A stretch of DNA of 5,060 bases from Actinomycetota bacterium (GTDB lineage Bacteria > Actinomycetota > Geothermincolia > Fen-727 > Anoxymicrobiaceae). This document shows, in pieces, positions 1 to 5,060 of the stretch (its first letter is position 1; each line of letters opens with the position of its first letter). Where the stretch lies: positions 1 to 5,060 of the forward strand of contig JAENXM010000138.1 of NCBI GenBank assembly GCA_016649525.1, written 5' to 3'. A program made the translations under genes and the position numbers. The notes beneath the pieces are model-generated. The model saw only the letters and a list, made by a program, of their open reading frames with translations. It was not told where the DNA came from and ran no database searches.

Positions 1-297
1 ATACACACCGTGGGACCGGTCTGGCACGGGGGGAAGAGCCGTGAAGAGGAACTGCTGGCTAACTGCTACCGGAACAGCCTGGAGCTCGCAGTACAGAACG
101 GGCTTGAGTCGATTGCCTTCCCCGCCATAAGCACGGGCGTCTACGGGTTCCCGATCGACAGGGCAACTGTAATCACCATGCGCGAGATAAGTAAGTTCCT
201 GGAAAAGGATTCCACGCTCGAGAAGGTGATATGCTGCTGTTTCGGCCAGAGGGATCACGACATCTATATAAAGACCGCGGAGGAAATTCTCGTATAG
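1..297 (+). CDS. Macro-domain protein (ADP-ribose / O-acetyl-ADP-ribose processing), C-terminal part
   Basis: This is the C-terminal 98 residues of a macro-domain protein. The reading frame is open from base 1 (Ile-His-Thr-Val-Gly-Pro-Val-Trp), so the GTG at 10 is an internal valine and the true start lies left of the window. The visible part closely resembles the second half of E. coli YmdB: HTVGPVWHGG near residues 2-11, then the family signature PAISTGVYGFP at 41-51, the loop that grips the ribose-phosphates of ADP-ribose. The protein ends soon after the last strand and helix, as expected for a stand-alone macro domain of about 170-180 residues. The N-terminal half, with the adenine-contacting Asp and catalytic loop, is not visible. 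Family members hydrolyse O-acetyl-ADP-ribose or remove ADP-ribose from proteins or RNA in the cytosol. Which substrate applies here cannot be read from this half. The next gene starts 128 nt downstream, so cotranscription is uncertain. Confidence 0.93.
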   Translation: MHTVGPVWHGGKSREEELLANCYRNSLELAVQNGLESIAFPAISTGVYGFPIDRATVITMREISKFLEKDSTLEKVICCCFGQRDHDIYIKTAEEILV

Positions 298-411
298 CCC
301 TCACACGTTGACCCGATAGGCGAAGAGACAAGAAGCGCTGCTCGATGGTTGATAAATATTAGGGGCAGGAATAGCGTCTTTAATAAGCATCGACTGTAAG
401 AGATTTACGGA

Positions 412-417
412 AAGGAG
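412..417 (+). promoter_or_regulatory. Shine-Dalgarno site for the 4Fe-4S protein gene
   Basis: AAGGAG lies 8 nt before the ATG at 426. It supports that ATG as the start rather than a later in-frame ATG such as codon 16. Confidence 0.8.
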
Positions 418-425
418 TCATCGAG

Positions 426-1421
426 ATGGCAGATGAAGAGCGGTACCATGCACTGGCGGAGAAGATATTCATGGGAAACTCCGACTTGATACCTTCTCTA
501 TTCGAGATGATAGCCGGTCTGGAGGAGGCCGATCTCCTTCTGGCCCTCCCGGGGACAGCAAAGGGCATGGCTGAGAGTTACGGCAAGAGCGAGGAGGAGA
601 TCCAGGGCATGCTGGATACCCTGTTCCGGAAGGGACTGGTGTTCAAGAAGGAGACGCCCGAGGGAACGCTATACCGGCTCTGCAGGGACCTGATGCAGTT
701 CCATGACGCTTCGATCCTCTGGCCGGAGGCGCCGAGGGAATACCTGGACCTTTGGCAGCGTTTCATGGAGGAGGAGTGGCCCGCCTTTTCAGAGATCGTG
801 GACAAGATACTGCCCAGGCCGGTGGCCCGCATAGTGCCCGTGGGGGAGACGGTAGGGGGCCGCCAGCAGATCCTCGCTTATGAGGACGTCCGGCAGATGA
901 TAGAGGAGTCCGGTACGATTGCGGTCACAAACTGCACGTGCCGCCTGACCGCGAGGAAATGCGACAGGCCGGTCGAGATTTGCCTGCAGATAGGCAAAGC
1001 GGGCGAGTACACCATCGACAGGGGTTCGGGCCGCGAGATAGACAAGGAAGAGGCTCTCGCTCTACTCAGGAAGGCCGAGGAGGCCGGGTTGATCCACACC
1101 ACCATGAACAGGGCGGAGGACACCCACTTCATCTGCAACTGCTGCGAGGACTGCTGCATGACTTTCCCGTTGATCATCAACAAGAAACTGCACCTGTGCG
1201 ATCCAAGCAGGTTCACCGCCCGCATCGACGAGGAGCTCTGCAACGGCTGCGGCGACTGTCTCGAGCGCTGTTACTTCGGGGCGATGGTCCTAAACGACGA
1301 AAGGGAAGTCGTGGTTGTTGACGAGGAAGAGTGCATGGGCTGTGGTCTTTGCCAGGTTGTCTGCTCGGAGGGTGCAATCAGCATGGAGGTTGTCAGGGAA
1401 GAGGATTTTATTCCGACCTGA
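426..1421 (+). CDS. 4Fe-4S ferredoxin-domain protein with winged-helix-like N-terminus
   Basis: This 331-residue soluble protein has no signal peptide or membrane segment. Residues about 20-86 read like a winged-helix fold: a helical stretch, a Gly-containing turn (LPGTAKGMAE), a recognition-helix-like segment (EEEIQGMLDTLFRKG) and a short beta wing. A middle region has conserved-looking cysteines, C170-x-C172-x6-C179-x6-C186, and a second cluster in CNCCEDCC (C237, C239, C240, C243, C244). The C-terminus is a bacterial-type ferredoxin domain with two CxxCxxCxxxC motifs, at C272/275/278/282 and C303/306/309/313, predicted to bind two [4Fe-4S] clusters. The usual proline after the last Cys is absent in both (CY and CS). 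There are 19 cysteines in all. Similar proteins, usually annotated only as '4Fe-4S binding protein', occur in anaerobic bacteria and archaea. Electron transfer or redox sensing is likely, but the partner is unknown. The gene has its own strong Shine-Dalgarno site and converges on the next gene with a 19-nt gap. Confidence 0.93.
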   Translation: MADEERYHALAEKIFMGNSDLIPSLFEMIAGLEEADLLLALPGTAKGMAESYGKSEEEIQGMLDTLFRKGLVFKKETPEGTLYRLCRDLMQFHDASILWPEAPREYLDLWQRFMEEEWPAFSEIVDKILPRPVARIVPVGETVGGRQQILAYEDVRQMIEESGTIAVTNCTCRLTARKCDRPVEICLQIGKAGEYTIDRGSGREIDKEEALALLRKAEEAGLIHTTMNRAEDTHFICNCCEDCCMTFPLIINKKLHLCDPSRFTARIDEELCNGCGDCLERCYFGAMVLNDEREVVVVDEEECMGCGLCQVVCSEGAISMEVVREEDFIPT

Positions 1422-1440
1422 TCCTCCATAACGTCAAGCG

Positions 1441-2517
1441 TCAAACGGATATCGTGTATGAGCCGTGCCCTCCCTCGCGAGTCACCCAGCTGATCTCCGA
1501 AGGAAGGCCTGTCGACACTTCCAGTGCAGCGGCGATTTTTGCGGCGAATAGGACCTGGTTATAGGCGTTGCCGATACCTACGGAGACGGACCTCTCGTCC
1601 CTTTCGAAGTGCAGGGGGTAACCGAGTCCGCGCAGTGCCAGGTATTCGAGGTGACGTTTCCAGAAACCGTCCAGGTCCTCGGTGTTCTCATCGAGGAGTA
1701 AGACCTTTGTCAGGTCCTTCTGGGTGTCGTAGAGGATCCCCGGGATCTCTGCACCGAGCTCGTTCTCGAGCTCCCTGAGAATCGCGTTGACGGACTGTAC
1801 AGAGACGACCACTTTCCGCTTTCCGGTCAGGCGGTTGATTATGATGCCCTTATCGATGTCCCACTCGAATGTATAGGCTACCATCACTGGAATACCGCAG
1901 GCGGGGCAGCTCTCGTAGTCGAGCATCCCCGTGCTCGGCTCCACTTTTTCCAGGTAAAGCCGGCTTTCAGACTCAGGCGTTTTCTCGCCGTGTCTCATGT
2001 GTATGACGAGGTCTCCGTCTTCGAGCCCGTACTCGAAATCGACTCCCGGCATCTTCTCAACGGATTCGTAGATACCGATCGAGCTTCCAACGAGCATCGG
2101 TAACAGACAAGGGTTCGCTAAACGCAGGTCCAGGGAGTGACCTGCCCTGTAGCTGTCAAGACTCAGGATGCCGTCGCCCAGCAGGGCGATATCCTCCCTT
2201 ATGAGTCTCACCATCATCTTCACGAACCACTGGGGACGGAAGAAGCGGTTGTTGGGAATCCTCTTTATATGTCTCACGGGCAGATTCGCGTTGATGGCCT
2301 TTCCGATGTTCTTCTGCGCCTGGATCATAAACGGGTCAACGGGGGTTTTAATGGTGTCGGACAGGACCTCAAAGAGCTTCTCGAGCTCACCCAGTTCGAG
2401 GAATGTGATCTGTGCCTTGGTATTCGCGCGGTCGGTGCTGATGATGGTGCCGTCGTTCCGCCATTCAAAGAACCGGGCTACTTTCAAAGGAAAGCCGCAT
2501 TTGCTGCACTCTCTCAA
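1441..2517 (-). CDS. Uncharacterised protein of two tandem diverged repeats, each with a CxxC knuckle
   Basis: I do not recognise this 358-residue protein. It consists of two copies of one unit offset by about 200 residues. Copy 1 opens with C4-x2-C7-G-F-P and has FEW at 17-19, then GTII at 23-26. Copy 2 opens with C204-x2-C207-G-I-P and has FEW at 217-219, then GIII at 224-227. Later parts also match: MIQAQKNIGKAI (64-75) with LYDTQKDLTKVLL (262-274), and LRLANPCLLPMLVG (131-144) with VGIGNAYNQVLFAA (312-325). Each CxxC could be half of a zinc or iron site, with the two copies jointly supplying four Cys, but this is inference. There is no signal peptide or obvious transmembrane helix. The TTG start is forced: the only upstream in-frame codons before a stop at 2566-2568 include no ATG, GTG or TTG, and a full AGGAGG precedes it. 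A ligand-binding or regulatory role is only a guess. It is probably cotranscribed with the small Lys-rich gene upstream. Confidence 0.9.
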   Translation of the reverse strand: MRECSKCGFPLKVARFFEWRNDGTIISTDRANTKAQITFLELGELEKLFEVLSDTIKTPVDPFMIQAQKNIGKAINANLPVRHIKRIPNNRFFRPQWFVKMMVRLIREDIALLGDGILSLDSYRAGHSLDLRLANPCLLPMLVGSSIGIYESVEKMPGVDFEYGLEDGDLVIHMRHGEKTPESESRLYLEKVEPSTGMLDYESCPACGIPVMVAYTFEWDIDKGIIINRLTGKRKVVVSVQSVNAILRELENELGAEIPGILYDTQKDLTKVLLLDENTEDLDGFWKRHLEYLALRGLGYPLHFERDERSVSVGIGNAYNQVLFAAKIAAALEVSTGLPSEISWVTREGGHGSYTISV

Positions 2518-2524
2518 CTTTATT

Positions 2525-2530
2525 CCTCCT
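2525..2530 (-). promoter_or_regulatory. Shine-Dalgarno site deciding the TTG start of the duplicated CxxC protein
   Basis: The minus strand reads AGGAGG, a full anti-SD complement, 7 nt before the TTG at 2517-2515. The strength and spacing make the TTG convincing as a start even though the next in-frame ATG is at codon 64. Confidence 0.85.
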
Positions 2531-2601
2531 GAAACTGCTGTTACGCCGAGAACGGGATGCCGTGTTTATGCGACGGAAAGCGCGGAAGACCGAATACGGG
2601 T

Positions 2602-2736
2602 TCAGGCCTCGGGCAGCTTGCTCCGTGCCTTCTCCGCTTTTTTCGTGGCCTTGGCGGACTCTTTGTTGATTTTCCCGGCCTTCTTATCCAGTTTCTTGGC
2701 TTTCTTCTCTAGCTTCTTGACCTTCTTGGCCTTCAT
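2602..2736 (-). CDS. Small lysine-rich protein (44 aa)
   Basis: An ATG at 2736-2734 opens a 44-codon frame ending in TGA at 2604-2602. The product begins MKAKKVKKLEKKAKKLDKKA and ends SKLPEA. It has 18 Lys and 1 Arg among 44 residues, 11 Ala, 5 Glu/Asp, and no Cys, Trp, Tyr, Phe or His. The even scatter of Lys with Ala and Leu suggests one long, highly basic helix, perhaps binding nucleic acid or another acidic partner. It is too short for domain assignment, and similarity to the Lys/Ala-rich tails of histone H1-like bacterial proteins may be compositional only. AAGGAG sits 9 nt before the ATG. Lysine is encoded by both AAG and AAA, so this is not a simple nucleotide repeat. The gene lies 84 nt upstream of the duplicated CxxC gene on the same strand and is likely in one transcript with it. 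The overlapping plus-strand frame looks non-coding: its translation there is Phe/Leu/Ser-rich, the complement of Lys codons. Confidence 0.68.
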   Translation of the reverse strand: MKAKKVKKLEKKAKKLDKKAGKINKESAKATKKAEKARSKLPEA

Positions 2737-2745
2737 GGGCTTGCG

Positions 2746-2751
2746 CTCCTT
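2746..2751 (-). promoter_or_regulatory. Shine-Dalgarno site for the Lys-rich small protein
   Basis: The minus strand reads AAGGAG, with 9 nt between it and the ATG at 2736-2734. This is the main reason for taking the short frame as a gene. Confidence 0.65.
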
Positions 2752-2760
2752 TCCCTTACT

Positions 2761-2791
2761 CGGGCCCCTCGGTACTTAGTGGGACTGCCCG
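2761..2791 (-). other. Possible leader hairpin upstream of the Lys-rich gene
   Basis: CGGGC at 2761-2765 pairs with GCCCG at 2787-2791. CCC at 2766-2768 can continue the stem with GGG at 2781-2783 after a 3-nt bulge, leaving a 12-nt loop. On the minus-strand transcript it would sit about 9 nt upstream of the small gene's Shine-Dalgarno site, so it could act as a 5'-leader structure. No U-tract follows, so it does not look like a terminator. Confidence 0.3.
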
Positions 2792-2804
2792 AACTCCCTC
2801 ATTC

Positions 2805-2838
2805 TCGTAGTCTATCAACACATTTGGGATAGATACGA
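2805..2838. repeat. Imperfect inverted repeat in the divergent intergenic region
   Basis: The left arm TCGTA-G-TCTATC (2805-2816) and the right arm GATAGATACGA (2828-2838) are complementary over 11 base pairs, with one extra G in the left arm and an 11-nt centre. It lies between the leftward small gene and the rightward methyltransferase gene, where an operator for a dimeric regulator would be expected. It could equally be an RNA hairpin in either leader. The arms are seen directly; the role is inferred. Confidence 0.45.
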
Positions 2839-2855
2839 TTGTCATGTTACTGTGT

Positions 2856-2878
2856 ATGAACTTTCGGGGCAAGTTCGT
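2856..2878. repeat. Inverted repeat GAACTT-N7-AAGTTC upstream of the methyltransferase gene
   Basis: GAACTT (2858-2863) and AAGTTC (2871-2876) form a perfect 6-bp dyad around a 7-nt centre. The stem extends to 8 bp (2856-2878) if one T-G pair is allowed. It ends about 20-32 nt before the candidate methyltransferase starts, so it could be an operator or a leader hairpin. The GAAC...GTTC spacing of 11 nt is too wide for the Gram-positive LexA box. Confidence 0.4.
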
Positions 2879-2900
2879 GGATACACATTATTCCCGTATT

Positions 2901-2904
2901 GGAG
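2901..2904 (+). promoter_or_regulatory. Shine-Dalgarno site favouring a GTG start for the methyltransferase
   Basis: GGAG (within GGAGAAGG) lies 6 nt before the GTG at 2911. The alternative TTG at 2899 has no purine-rich site upstream (the preceding bases are ATTATTCCCGTA), so the GTG is the better start. Confidence 0.65.
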
Positions 2905-2910
2905 AAGGCA

Positions 2911-3666
2911 GTGGAAGTCCCGGGTGACAGGCGGCCCTACCGCGAGATCGCGAGCATATACGACGAGCTGGTGGGGAACACGGCGTTCGAGTGCTGGCTA
3001 GAGAACTTCGTTCAGCTCACAGATAGATACGGCATCGGGTTCCGCGTGTGCGCGGACATCGCCTGCGGCACGGGTCTGGCGGCACAGTATTTGAGCAGCG
3101 TCTGCGAGCGCGTTTACGGGGTCGATATATCTCCATGGATGCTAGAGGTTGCGCGCGGCAGGGAATACTCATCTGAAGTCATTTTCCTGGAACAGTCTTT
3201 CACGGGGCTACAGCTGCCGGAGAAGGTAGAACTGATTACCTGCAACTTCGATTCCCTCAACTATATTCTCGAAGAGAAAGAGCTTGCCGGGACCCTCAGG
3301 CGCTTCGCGAAGTCGCTCGAGACCGATGGTTATCTTGTATTCGACATCAACACGACGCGAGAGCTCGCCGAGGGATGGGGCGACGATGTGTTGTTTCATC
3401 GATTGAGCGACTCATTCTCAGTCTGGGAGACCAGCTGGGACCCCGAGGCCCGTACCAACACGGTAAGGATGACGAACTTCATCAAAGCCGATGACCGAAT
3501 CTACAGCATGAGCGAGGAAGTGCACAGGGAGAGAGCCTACGACCTCGAGATTCTTTTCAAGTATCTTCGGAAAGCGGGATTCTCAAAGGTCGATGCCTTT
3601 GACGCAAAGGACCTTGGGGGTGTGGGTGAGGACACGAGGCGGGTTCAGTTCGTCGCCTGTAAGTAG
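2911..3666 (+). CDS. Class I SAM-dependent methyltransferase, YqeM-like
   Basis: With the GTG start the protein has 251 residues; a TTG at 2899 would add four. It transfers a methyl group from S-adenosylmethionine to an unknown substrate in the cytosol. The Rossmann-fold motifs are clear in order: YREIASIYDELV at the N-terminus (10-21), motif I DIACGTG (49-55) binding SAM, the acidic ribose-binding end of strand 2 in VYGVDIS (68-74), the motif IV region ITCNFDSLNYIL (109-120), and the strand-5 motif YLVFDINTT (141-149). The C-terminal EEVHRERAYDLEILFKYLRKAGF (203-225) matches the substrate-side cap and final helix of B. subtilis YqeM and relatives, which also have CDSLNYL and FDV at the equivalent places. 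YqeM-type proteins are about 250 residues, so this one looks complete. The native substrate of this group is unknown to me. It is preceded by two inverted repeats and converges on the isomerase gene with a 23-nt gap. Confidence 0.92.
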   Translation: MEVPGDRRPYREIASIYDELVGNTAFECWLENFVQLTDRYGIGFRVCADIACGTGLAAQYLSSVCERVYGVDISPWMLEVARGREYSSEVIFLEQSFTGLQLPEKVELITCNFDSLNYILEEKELAGTLRRFAKSLETDGYLVFDINTTRELAEGWGDDVLFHRLSDSFSVWETSWDPEARTNTVRMTNFIKADDRIYSMSEEVHRERAYDLEILFKYLRKAGFSKVDAFDAKDLGGVGEDTRRVQFVACK

Positions 3667-3689
3667 GCTGCGTTGACAGTGGAACCGCT

Positions 3690-5060
3690 TTAGAACGGTT
3701 TGCGGTACTCCTTACCGTGGCGGTCGAAGATGCGGTAGCCTATGTCGAGCCTGTGGGCCAGCTCCGCGAGAGCGCCGGTCAGGTCGCCGTAGGTGAACGC
3801 CAGATGGTTGCACGGCCAGGCATCGATCAGGACCTCGTCGCTGACCGGTGTTCTTCCCTTCAGGATCGGCCAGGATGGCGTATAGCGCTCGTGCTCTGAC
3901 GGGTCGACTTCCAATGTTTCGATCACTGTGGCTACAAGTTCGTAGCGCAGGTTCTGCCGCCCCAGTCGGGCTACTGTGACCGTCTGGCCGGCCGGAGTTC
4001 TTCCCCTCACCGCGCTGCCGCCCGCCGCGTAGTAGTATTCCTGTCCGAGGTATTCAGTCCGGTCGAGCTTTGAGAGGGGGTCTTCCCCTGGTGCACCGAA
4101 AAAGTATGGAGGGTGCTGGCCGCAGTTGATGATAGCGAGCACTCCGTCCTCCACGTCGCGGAAGTCCCCGAAAGCGGCCGGCTCGCCGGTCAGAAGATGT
4201 AGGAGAAGCTGGCTCAGCGATGAGTCCATGTCGTTTTCGCAGGCCACGGGGATTATCCTTTTAACCTTGCCGTCCGGGCCGACGTCGTTGTTCAGGAAGG
4301 CTGCAGCGGGGCAAACGGTGCAGAACTTTGCGCTTAGCTCGTCCTGGCACTTTATGCCAGCGAACGTCACTCCAAGCTCGTCGATCAGGTCGAGCGCCGC
4401 GTAGTAGTAGGCAAGCTGGAGTACGAACTTCTCCGGCCCCCTCATCTTCTCGCGGGTGAAATCGAACGAGCCGTGTCCCTCGTCGATCAAGAAAGATGCT
4501 GAATCGGAGACGCGGGTGTCCGATATCTTATAGGCACTCACGCCGGGCTTGCCTTCCCACTCGACCATGTCCATGACCCTGTCGGTCAGCTCCGACTGGT
4601 CGAGGGCCTCGTAGGATATCCCGAATACCTTCTGCCACTGGTCCACGTCAGCAGTGGTCGTGGACATCTTGAGGCTCATGCCGCCGAGCGCGAGGTACTT
4701 CTGGAACGGGAGCTTATCCAGCACCTGCAATACGGCGGGGACAGCCTCCCACCCCGCGCGGTAGAACTCGAGGATGTCCTCGAGACGGTCGAGAATTGTC
4801 GGGTCCTCGTCGATCTTGCCGTAGCAGGAGACGAAAGGAATGCCTATTCGCTTGAGGCCGCCACCGGCGGACATACCCGCGACGAGGCCCGGGACCTCCG
4901 TATCCTTGTAGCTGAACATGACCAGACGGGGCGGGTTAGCGGTCAGCTTTGAGAATAGCTTCACGGCGTCTATAGAGTCGTACGGGAACGTCCATGACCC
5001 CTGGTTGATTATGAGGACGGCCGGGTGCGCATCGGCGATTTTCCTGACGTGCTCCTGGAC
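3690..5060 (-). CDS. L-fucose isomerase-like sugar isomerase, N-terminus beyond the window
   Basis: The frame is open from the right edge, giving 456 visible residues. A GTG at 4964 is only an internal valine, because the codons upstream of it carry family sequence (VLIINQGSWTFPY at 15-27). Family members convert aldoses to ketoses, as in L-fucose to L-fuculose, using a divalent metal such as Mn2+ in the cytosol. The E. coli FucI metal ligands are Glu337, Asp361 and His528. Here ENDMDSSLS supplies Glu275 (codon 4236-4238) and GDFRD supplies Asp299 (codon 4164-4166), with the same 24-residue spacing as in FucI. The motif WPCNH (415-419) probably supplies the third ligand, His419 (codon 3804-3806). 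KCQDEL (237-242) and the following CTVCPAA resemble the conserved middle segment of the family. The total is probably near 480-500 residues, shorter than the 591 of E. coli FucI and like the compact FucI/AraA-related proteins, so the true sugar is uncertain. No sugar kinase or aldolase gene is visible beside it. Confidence 0.9.
   Translation of the reverse strand, partial: VQEHVRKIADAHPAVLIINQGSWTFPYDSIDAVKLFSKLTANPPRLVMFSYKDTEVPGLVAGMSAGGGLKRIGIPFVSCYGKIDEDPTILDRLEDILEFYRAGWEAVPAVLQVLDKLPFQKYLALGGMSLKMSTTTADVDQWQKVFGISYEALDQSELTDRVMDMVEWEGKPGVSAYKISDTRVSDSASFLIDEGHGSFDFTREKMRGPEKFVLQLAYYYAALDLIDELGVTFAGIKCQDELSAKFCTVCPAAAFLNNDVGPDGKVKRIIPVACENDMDSSLSQLLLHLLTGEPAAFGDFRDVEDGVLAIINCGQHPPYFFGAPGEDPLSKLDRTEYLGQEYYYAAGGSAVRGRTPAGQTVTVARLGRQNLRYELVATVIETLEVDPSEHERYTPSWPILKGRTPVSDEVLIDAWPCNHLAFTYGDLTGALAELAHRLDIGYRIFDRHGKEYRKPF

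Noticed and set aside
1..297. Macro domain as a DarG-type antitoxin of a DNA ADP-ribosylation toxin-antitoxin pair.
   Set aside because: DarG carries a long C-terminal extension after the macro domain. This protein stops right after the domain and no DarT-like gene follows, and the sequence is closest to YmdB-type stand-alone macro proteins.
349..386. Promoter for the Fe-S gene: TTGATA at 349-354 and AT-rich TTTAATAA near 379-386.
   Set aside because: No -10-like hexamer lies at 16-18 nt from TTGATA (the candidate reads TAGCGT), and the AT-rich box has no -35 at proper spacing. The region is AT-rich and may hold a promoter, but I cannot place it.
938..1321. Plus-strand 127-codon frame inside the Fe-S gene.
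   Set aside because: It is a frame-shifted shadow with low-complexity Arg/Gly/His-rich translation, while the main frame has two perfect ferredoxin motifs.
2168..2779. Plus-strand 203-codon open frame across the CxxC gene and the Lys-rich gene.
   Set aside because: It is antisense to two better-supported genes, has no convincing ribosome-binding site, and its Phe/Leu/Ser-rich tail is just the complement of lysine codons.
2844..2872. Minus-strand promoter for the Lys-rich gene: TTGCCC (2872-2867) and TAACAT (2849-2844), 17-nt spacer.
   Set aside because: The spacing is good but both hexamers are only partial matches and overlap an inverted repeat, so the match may be chance.
3683..3700. Hairpin AACCG/CGGTT overlapping the isomerase stop codon as a terminator.
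   Set aside because: The stem has only 5 bp with an 8-nt loop and no T-tract in either direction, so it is too weak to call.
3690..4964. Isomerase start at the GTG at 4964.
   Set aside because: Codons upstream of it to the window edge stay open and encode family-like sequence including GSWTFPY, so the start lies outside the window.

Overview
This window looks like chromosomal DNA from an anaerobic prokaryote with moderately high GC content. Strong Shine-Dalgarno sequences, TTG and GTG starts, heavy use of AGG for arginine (11 of 22 Arg codons in the Fe-S gene) and frequent ATA for isoleucine would fit anaerobic deep-branching actinobacterial, clostridial or deltaproteobacterial lineages. Composition alone cannot settle the phylum. 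No phage genes, insertion sequences, CRISPR arrays, tRNAs or rRNAs were seen.

Layout. (1) 1-297, plus strand: the C-terminal half of a stand-alone macro-domain (ADP-ribose-handling) protein, cut by the window edge. (2) 426-1421, plus strand: a winged-helix-like N-terminus joined to a Cys-rich region and a two-cluster 4Fe-4S ferredoxin domain. (3) 1441-2517, minus strand: an unrecognised protein made of two diverged copies of one unit, each starting with a CxxC knuckle. It converges on gene 2 with a 19-nt gap. (4) 2602-2736, minus strand: a 44-residue, lysine-dominated small protein upstream of gene 3 and probably cotranscribed with it. (5) 2737-2910: a divergent intergenic region with two inverted repeats and a possible leader hairpin. 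(6) 2911-3666, plus strand: a YqeM-like class I SAM-dependent methyltransferase. (7) 3690-5060, minus strand: an L-fucose isomerase-like sugar isomerase that runs off the right edge. It converges on the methyltransferase with a 23-nt gap.

How the genes fit together. The gene orientations give at least three transcription units (genes 1-2 rightward, 3-4 leftward, 6 rightward) plus the isomerase from the right. I see no shared pathway. The products look like separate housekeeping or accessory functions: ADP-ribose metabolism, electron transfer or redox sensing, methylation and sugar isomerisation. The parts least explained by known families are the internally duplicated CxxC protein, the Lys-rich small protein upstream of it, and the inverted repeats in the divergent promoter region. 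I do not see convincing evidence of a new multi-gene system.
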